A stretch of DNA of 64,000 nt from Roseovarius confluentis (GTDB lineage: Bacteria; Pseudomonadota; Alphaproteobacteria; Rhodobacterales; Rhodobacteraceae), in contig NZ_PPFE01000004.1 of NCBI RefSeq assembly GCF_002917925.1, forward strand, positions 1-64,000. The letters run 5' to 3'. The notes beneath the pieces were generated by a model. That model saw only the letters and a program-made list of their open reading frames with translations. It was not told where the DNA came from and did no database searches. A program made the translations under genes and the position numbers. This document shows, in pieces, positions 59,800 through 64,000 of this stretch. Every line of letters starts with the position of its first letter. Positions within the stretch are counted from its first letter, which is position 1.

Positions 59800-61296
59800 C
59801 TAGATGCTCTGATCGTATTCCCCTACCGAAGGCTCGGTGCGGATGACGGTGTCGATCTCGGCGAAGATGGCGCGCATTTCCTCGTCTGACGTGGCGCTTT
59901 CGCAGACCACGACGAGGTTTGGGGTGTTGGACGATGCGCGAACAAGGCCCCAGCTGCCGTTTTCGAGAATGACCCGCGCTCCGTTGACGGTGACCACTTC
60001 CTTGATGGGCTGGCCGGCAAAGGTTTCGCCCGCCTCATGCTTGGCGACGAGTTTCTGCACCAAGCGGTCGAGCACGTCGTATTTCTCGGTGTCGCCGCAA
60101 TGGGGCGACATGGTGGGGGTGGACCAGGTCGTGGGCAGGGCGCGGCGCAGGTCGGACATGGACATGTCGGGGTTGCGGTCCATCAGCTTGCAGATTTCCA
60201 CCGCGACACGCATGCCGCAGTCGTAGCCGCGGCCTACCGGCTGGGCCAGGAAGTAGTGGCCGGATTTTTCGAACCCTGCCAGTGCGCCCAGTTCCTTGAC
60301 CCGGCGCTTCATGTGGCTGTGGCCGGTTTTCCAGTAGTCGGCTTTCACGCCGTTCTTCTGCAGCTCGGGGTCGGCGGCGAAGAGACCGGTGGATTTCACG
60401 TCGGCCACGAAGGTGGAGTTGGGATGCAGTTTGCTAAGGTCGCGGGCCATGATGACGCCCATCTTGTCGGCGAAGATCTCTTCGCCCTCGTCGTCGACCA
60501 CGCCGCAGCGGTCGCCGTCGCCGTCGAAACCGAGCGCGAAATCGGCGCCCGAGTCCTTCACAGAGGCGGCCATGTCGTGCAGCATTTCCATGGCTTCGGG
60601 GTTGGGGTTGTAGTTGGGGAAGGTGTAGTCGAGCGTGTTGTGCGAGGGGATGACCTCGACGCCCAGACGCTCGAACAGCTCGGGCGCGAAGGCCGAGGCG
60701 GTGCCGTTGCCGGTGGCGCAGACGACGCGCAGCTTGCGGGACATGCGGAAGTCGCCGACGAGGTCGTCGAGATAGGCCTCGCGCACGCCGCTTACGAATT
60801 CGTAGCCGCCACCCGAATGGGGTTCGCCCTCGCCGTTCAGGACGATGTCGCGCAGTTCTCCCATCTCGTCGGGGCCGTGCGTGAGGGGGCGGTCAAAGCC
60901 CATTTTGACCCCGGTCCAGCCGTTCGGGTTGTGCGAAGCGGTGACCATCGCGACGGCGGGTACGTCGAGGTGGAACTGCGAGAAGTACGCCATGGGCGAG
61001 AGCGCCGGGCCGATATCCTTGACGTGGATGCCAGCCTGCATCAGGCCGACGATCAGGGCGTTCTTGATCGACAGCGAATAGTCGCGGTAGTCGTTGCCGA
61101 CCGCGATCACCGGGTCGATGCCGCGGCGGCGCATCTGGGTGCCGAGACCGAGGCCGAGGGCGGTGATGCCGGGCAGGTTGATCTCGTCGGGGTATTTCCA
61201 GCGGGCGTCGTATTCACGAAAGCCCGTGGGCGTGATCATCGGGTCGCGGAGAAATTCCCAGGTGTTCTGGGTCACGTCGGCGGCAGGCTTGGTCAC
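59800..61296 (-). CDS. Phosphomannomutase/phosphoglucomutase
   Basis: A 498-residue alpha-D-phosphohexomutase: VTASHNPNGWTGVKMG with the phospho-serine, GFDGDGDRCGVVDDEGEEIF (metal-binding DGDGDR), EKSGHYFL sugar loop and RASSNTPNLVVVCES phosphate-binding end. Size and the N-terminal TPTGFREYDARWKYP match bacterial ManB/AlgC-type enzymes. It converts mannose-6-P to mannose-1-P for manC, and possibly glucose-6-P for rfbA. It is followed in the minus direction only by the integrase relic and manC, which is convergent. Confidence 0.94.
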   Translation of the reverse strand: MTKPAADVTQNTWEFLRDPMITPTGFREYDARWKYPDEINLPGITALGLGLGTQMRRRGIDPVIAVGNDYRDYSLSIKNALIVGLMQAGIHVKDIGPALSPMAYFSQFHLDVPAVAMVTASHNPNGWTGVKMGFDRPLTHGPDEMGELRDIVLNGEGEPHSGGGYEFVSGVREAYLDDLVGDFRMSRKLRVVCATGNGTASAFAPELFERLGVEVIPSHNTLDYTFPNYNPNPEAMEMLHDMAASVKDSGADFALGFDGDGDRCGVVDDEGEEIFADKMGVIMARDLSKLHPNSTFVADVKSTGLFAADPELQKNGVKADYWKTGHSHMKRRVKELGALAGFEKSGHYFLAQPVGRGYDCGMRVAVEICKLMDRNPDMSMSDLRRALPTTWSTPTMSPHCGDTEKYDVLDRLVQKLVAKHEAGETFAGQPIKEVVTVNGARVILENGSWGLVRASSNTPNLVVVCESATSDEEMRAIFAEIDTVIRTEPSVGEYDQSI

Positions 61297-61306
61297 GGAA
61301 ATACCT

Positions 61307-62149
61307 TTAGTTTGGATCGATGCGGCAAGGATATTCTTTTGCCAGCCTGTCGAATTGCATGAGGCTGTGCAAGAGGGCGGGCATCTGGTCGAGCGGGATC
61401 ATGTTGGGCCCGTCCGAGGGCGCGGTGTCGGGCGCCTCGTGTGTCTCGATGAAGACCGCCGCGATGCCCAAACTGACGGCGGCACGGGCCATGACAGGGG
61501 CAAACTCGCGCTGGCCGCCGGAGCTGCCGCCCTGGCCGCCGGGCTGTTGCACGGAATGGGTGGCGTCCATCACCACCGGATAGCCGGTGGCGGCCATTTG
61601 CGGCAGGGCCCGCATGTCCGCGACCAGGGTGTTGTAGCCAAAGGAGGTGCCGCGTTCGGTCAGCAGGATGCGGGTGTTGCCGGTGCTCTCGATCTTGGAG
61701 ATGACATTGGGCATGTCCCAGGGGGCGAGGAACTGGCCTTTCTTGACGTTGATCGCGGCACCGGTTTCGCCGGCGGCGAGCAGGAGGTCGGTCTGGCGGC
61801 AGAGGAAGGCGGGGATTTGCAGGATGTCTACGACCTCGGCCACCGGGGCGCACTGGTCGGGCAGGTGAATGTCGGTCAGGACCGGCACGCCGAGCGCATC
61901 CTTGACGGATTGCAGAGTCTTCAGCCCTTCGTCGATGCCGAGGCCGCGCTTGCCCGACAGGGACGTTCGGTTGGCCTTGTCGAAGGACGCCTTGAAGACG
62001 TACTGGGCACCGGCGGCGGCGCAAGCCTCTTGCATTGCGCCCGCGATCATCCGGGCGTGATCGGCGCTTTCCAGCTGGCACGGCCCGGCGATGACGGTGA
62101 GCGGCGCGTCGTTTCCGACGCGCAGGTCTGCGATTTCAACTGTTTTCAT
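61307..62149 (-). CDS. kdsA: 3-deoxy-8-phosphooctulonate synthase
   Basis: A 280-residue DAHP/KDO8P-type aldolase: [80 protein letters not shown] and [20 protein letters not shown]. It makes Kdo 8-phosphate, needed for lipid A core and for the Kdo linker of Kps-type capsules. It sits ten bases from the phosphomannomutase start and three bases from the kpsE-like stop, so the three form one minus-strand operon. Confidence 0.96.
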   Translation of the reverse strand: MKTVEIADLRVGNDAPLTVIAGPCQLESADHARMIAGAMQEACAAAGAQYVFKASFDKANRTSLSGKRGLGIDEGLKTLQSVKDALGVPVLTDIHLPDQCAPVAEVVDILQIPAFLCRQTDLLLAAGETGAAINVKKGQFLAPWDMPNVISKIESTGNTRILLTERGTSFGYNTLVADMRALPQMAATGYPVVMDATHSVQQPGGQGGSSGGQREFAPVMARAAVSLGIAAVFIETHEAPDTAPSDGPNMIPLDQMPALLHSLMQFDRLAKEYPCRIDPN

Positions 62150-62152
62150 GTC

Positions 62153-63805
62153 CTACGACGAAACCTGTTCCTTGAGCACCGATGCGGTCAGCGACAGCAA
62201 CAGGTAGATACCGCCGAAGATCAGGAACGCAAGCAAAGTGTTCTCGAACTTGCGCGGATAGGAGGGATCCTGCGAAGCGACGGGTTTCACCGCGACTGTC
62301 AGGTAGCGGACTTGCTTGTTCGCCTCGATCTCGGACTGGCGCTTGGTTTCCAGCGCGGATTGCAGGACCATGTCGGAGGTGGCGAGATCGGCCTGTGCCA
62401 TCTGGATCTCGGCAGCCTGGCTGGCGAGCGAGGCGTTTTCCTCGGTCGCCTCGGTCAGGCGGGCGTTCTGCTTGGCGAGTTCTTGCGACAGGACCTCGAC
62501 CTCGGAGCGCAGGGCCTCGACCCGGGCGGTGTTGGGGCGGGAGTTGGCCAGCTGGGTGTTGAGCGCCAGCTGCTTTTCCTGCAGCTGCAATTCGACGTTG
62601 CCGATGAGTTGGCGGATGTTGGCGATCTCGCCTTCGGGGTCGAGGATCGAGCCTTCCTGCAATTCGACGAGGCGGCGCTGGGCGGCGCGGCGTTCATCCT
62701 TGGCCTCTTGCAGCGCGGCCTCGGCGGTCTTGACGGCATCGAAACGTTTTTCCTGGCTGAGTGCGTCGACGCGTTCCTCGGCGTATTCGATCAGCTTCTC
62801 GGAGAACTCCTGGCTGGTTTCGGGGTCGGCGGTGGCGACCTCAAGCCGGATCACGCCCTCGGTCGGGTCATAGCCGAGGTTCACGTATTTCTCATAGACC
62901 TTGTAGGCGTCCTCGTTCGTTGCATCGGGCTCGAGACGCTGGATCGGGTCGATCTCTTCGCCGCTGAACATCGCCTTGAAGCCCACATCCTCGTTCAGGC
63001 GCAGCATGGCATCCTTGGATTCGAGGTAGGATTGGACCGCGATTGAATCCTGCCCGGTGGCGAATTGCGAAGGCAGAAGGCCGCCCAGCCCGCCCTGGCC
63101 ACTGCCGCCGCCGTCGGCGGTGATGATCAGGAACTCGGACTTGGTGGAATACATCGGCGTGGCGATGGCATAGAAATAATAACCCGCGATCAGCGTCGGC
63201 AGCATCACGAATGCCGCCAGCCGCGACATGAGCAGCAGCATCTTCTTGCGGCGGCGCGAGGCGATGTCGCGCTGGATCTTCTGGATTTCGTGGGCGCGCC
63301 GGTCGGCCGGGCTGAGCTCGGTCGAGGGTAGGGCGATCTGGCCCACCGGCACGGTCTGGGGCAGTTGCACGCGTTCGCCGCCGGTTTCCGCGGGCAGCGT
63401 GTTTTCGCCGCCCGAGACCAGCTCGACGATGTTGGAACGCTGGAACGGGTCGATGCCGCGGGCGCGCAGGAGGCGGACCGCGTCGAAATCGGAGGTGGGG
63501 GCCAGGCCATGTTTCTGGGCCATGCGGCGAGCCATGCGCAATTGCCGGCCGGTCAGGCCTTCCTTGCGGATATCGTCGATATCCTGAGACACGGAGACCT
63601 CGCGGGTCGAAGATACTTCGCCCTCGTGCACCGGGGCGTGCTGAGTGTCGTACACTGGCGGTTGTGGGGTGGTTTCCGACGTCTGCTGCACCTCGTCTTC
63701 GGCGACGGTCTCGGGACCGGTCTCGGGGCCGGGCCCGGCGGCATGTCCGTTGCCCGACACGGTGCGGCGGATGCGGAACTTTCTAGCCTTGGGTTTCGTA
63801 GTCAT
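62153..63805 (-). CDS. Capsule export adaptor (KpsE-like), long form
   Basis: A 550-residue protein. Residues 1-about 190 are cytoplasmic and mostly disordered but hold a conserved-looking helical stretch (GLTGRQLRMARRMAQKHGLA, DAVRLLRARGIDPFQR). Then comes a membrane helix (LAAFVMLPTLIAGYYFYAIA), a periplasmic region with a long coiled coil (about residues 320-490) and a C-terminal helix (LLAFLIFGGIYLLLSLTASV). This is the KpsE/PCP-3 layout. ATG 63805 overlaps the kpsT-like gene by 23 bases. It is longer than the copy at 20304 by the N-terminal extension. Confidence 0.88.
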   Translation of the reverse strand: MTTKPKARKFRIRRTVSGNGHAAGPGPETGPETVAEDEVQQTSETTPQPPVYDTQHAPVHEGEVSSTREVSVSQDIDDIRKEGLTGRQLRMARRMAQKHGLAPTSDFDAVRLLRARGIDPFQRSNIVELVSGGENTLPAETGGERVQLPQTVPVGQIALPSTELSPADRRAHEIQKIQRDIASRRRKKMLLLMSRLAAFVMLPTLIAGYYFYAIATPMYSTKSEFLIITADGGGSGQGGLGGLLPSQFATGQDSIAVQSYLESKDAMLRLNEDVGFKAMFSGEEIDPIQRLEPDATNEDAYKVYEKYVNLGYDPTEGVIRLEVATADPETSQEFSEKLIEYAEERVDALSQEKRFDAVKTAEAALQEAKDERRAAQRRLVELQEGSILDPEGEIANIRQLIGNVELQLQEKQLALNTQLANSRPNTARVEALRSEVEVLSQELAKQNARLTEATEENASLASQAAEIQMAQADLATSDMVLQSALETKRQSEIEANKQVRYLTVAVKPVASQDPSYPRKFENTLLAFLIFGGIYLLLSLTASVLKEQVSS

Positions 63806-64000
63806 ACAGCCTTTTTGCCTCTTCCAAGGTGTCGAAAATATGCAGTTTGCCATCCATCAGGACGGCGGCCTCTCGCGCGAATTTCTCGAGCGTGGCGGGC
63901 TGGTGCGATACGATCACCACTGTGGTTGTACGCAGGCGTTCCCGAAGGATGTCGCCCGCGCGCCGGTTGAATTCAACGTCGGTGGAGCTGGGCATGCCCT
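63783..64000 (-). CDS. Capsule ABC transporter ATP-binding subunit (KpsT-like), C-terminal part cut by window end
   Basis: The 72 visible residues include GMPSSTDVEFNRRAG, an ERLRTTTVVIVSHQPATLEK with H-loop (SHQ) and a C-terminal HIFDTLEEAKRLYDYETQG, as in KpsT proteins of Rhodobacteraceae. The frame stays open to base 64000, so the Walker A and signature lie beyond. It overlaps the kpsE-like start by 23 bases, so kpsT-kpsE-kdsA-PMM run in that order. This is the second exporter in the window. Confidence 0.85.
   Translation of the reverse strand, partial: GMPSSTDVEFNRRAGDILRERLRTTTVVIVSHQPATLEKFAREAAVLMDGKLHIFDTLEEAKRLYDYETQG

Noticed and set aside
61094..63046. 650-codon plus-strand frame opposite kdsA and the kpsE-like gene
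   Set aside because: It crosses two real genes and the gap between them, with no recognisable domain.

Overview
The window looks like a chromosomal segment of a marine alphaproteobacterium of the Rhodobacteraceae/Roseobacter group. The grounds are high GC with strong third-position GC bias, tightly packed ATGA-coupled genes, paired FAD/GcvT demethylases of the dimethylglycine dehydrogenase type, a DUF2793 protein, a Hint-domain protein, RTX proteins and Kps-type exporters. Genus is not resolvable by eye.

Layout. (1) 0-2.2 kb: mobile-element debris: the C-terminal part of an IS110-family transposase, an AlpA-like regulator and a P4-type tyrosine recombinase interrupted by one in-frame TGA. 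(2) 2.3-12.3 kb: one plus-strand operon headed by an XRE/cupin regulator: LysE exporter, GFA-like protein, FAD/GcvT demethylase, LysE exporter, MDR oxidoreductase, betaine-homocysteine-type methyltransferase, an unknown protein and a second FAD/GcvT demethylase. It reads as catabolism of glycine betaine or related N-methylated compounds. (3) 12.8-16.2 kb: rfbCBDA, the complete dTDP-L-rhamnose pathway, bracketed by two similar palindromes. (4) 16.3-22.5 kb: an RTX protein and a Kps-like ABC exporter with KpsT/KpsE-like genes on minus and a KpsM-like gene divergent on plus. (5) 22.5-39.3 kb: glycan assembly: glycosyltransferases, GDP-L-fucose synthesis (gmd, fcl), three FkbM-type methyltransferases, a possible fucosyltransferase, a sulfotransferase-like protein and cysH. 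Part of this stretch (28.6-31 kb) is visibly AT-richer. (6) 39.5-49.1 kb: ahcY, then a patchwork of Hint, DUF6916-like, GNAT, phage-tail-collar, GT32-like, TPR and DUF2793 proteins. (7) 49.1-59.7 kb: glf (UDP-galactofuranose), an epimerase, a large fused glycosyltransferase, two sulfotransferases, sqdB (UDP-sulfoquinovose), a GT2 and manC. (8) 59.7-64 kb: a roughly 60-bp integrase relic, phosphomannomutase, kdsA, a second KpsE-like gene and the end of a second KpsT-like gene.

Together, regions 3-8 supply dTDP-rhamnose, GDP-mannose and GDP-fucose, UDP-Galf, UDP-sulfoquinovose and Kdo 8-phosphate, with at least eight glycosyltransferases, three FkbM methyltransferases, three sulfotransferase-like proteins and one complete plus one partial ABC exporter. 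The best overall reading is a locus for a surface polysaccharide that may be sulfated, methylated and sulfonated. An integrase gene sits at one end and an integrase relic near the other, which raises the possibility that much of the window was built by integration events. All functional calls rest on reading translated sequence by eye; no database search was run.
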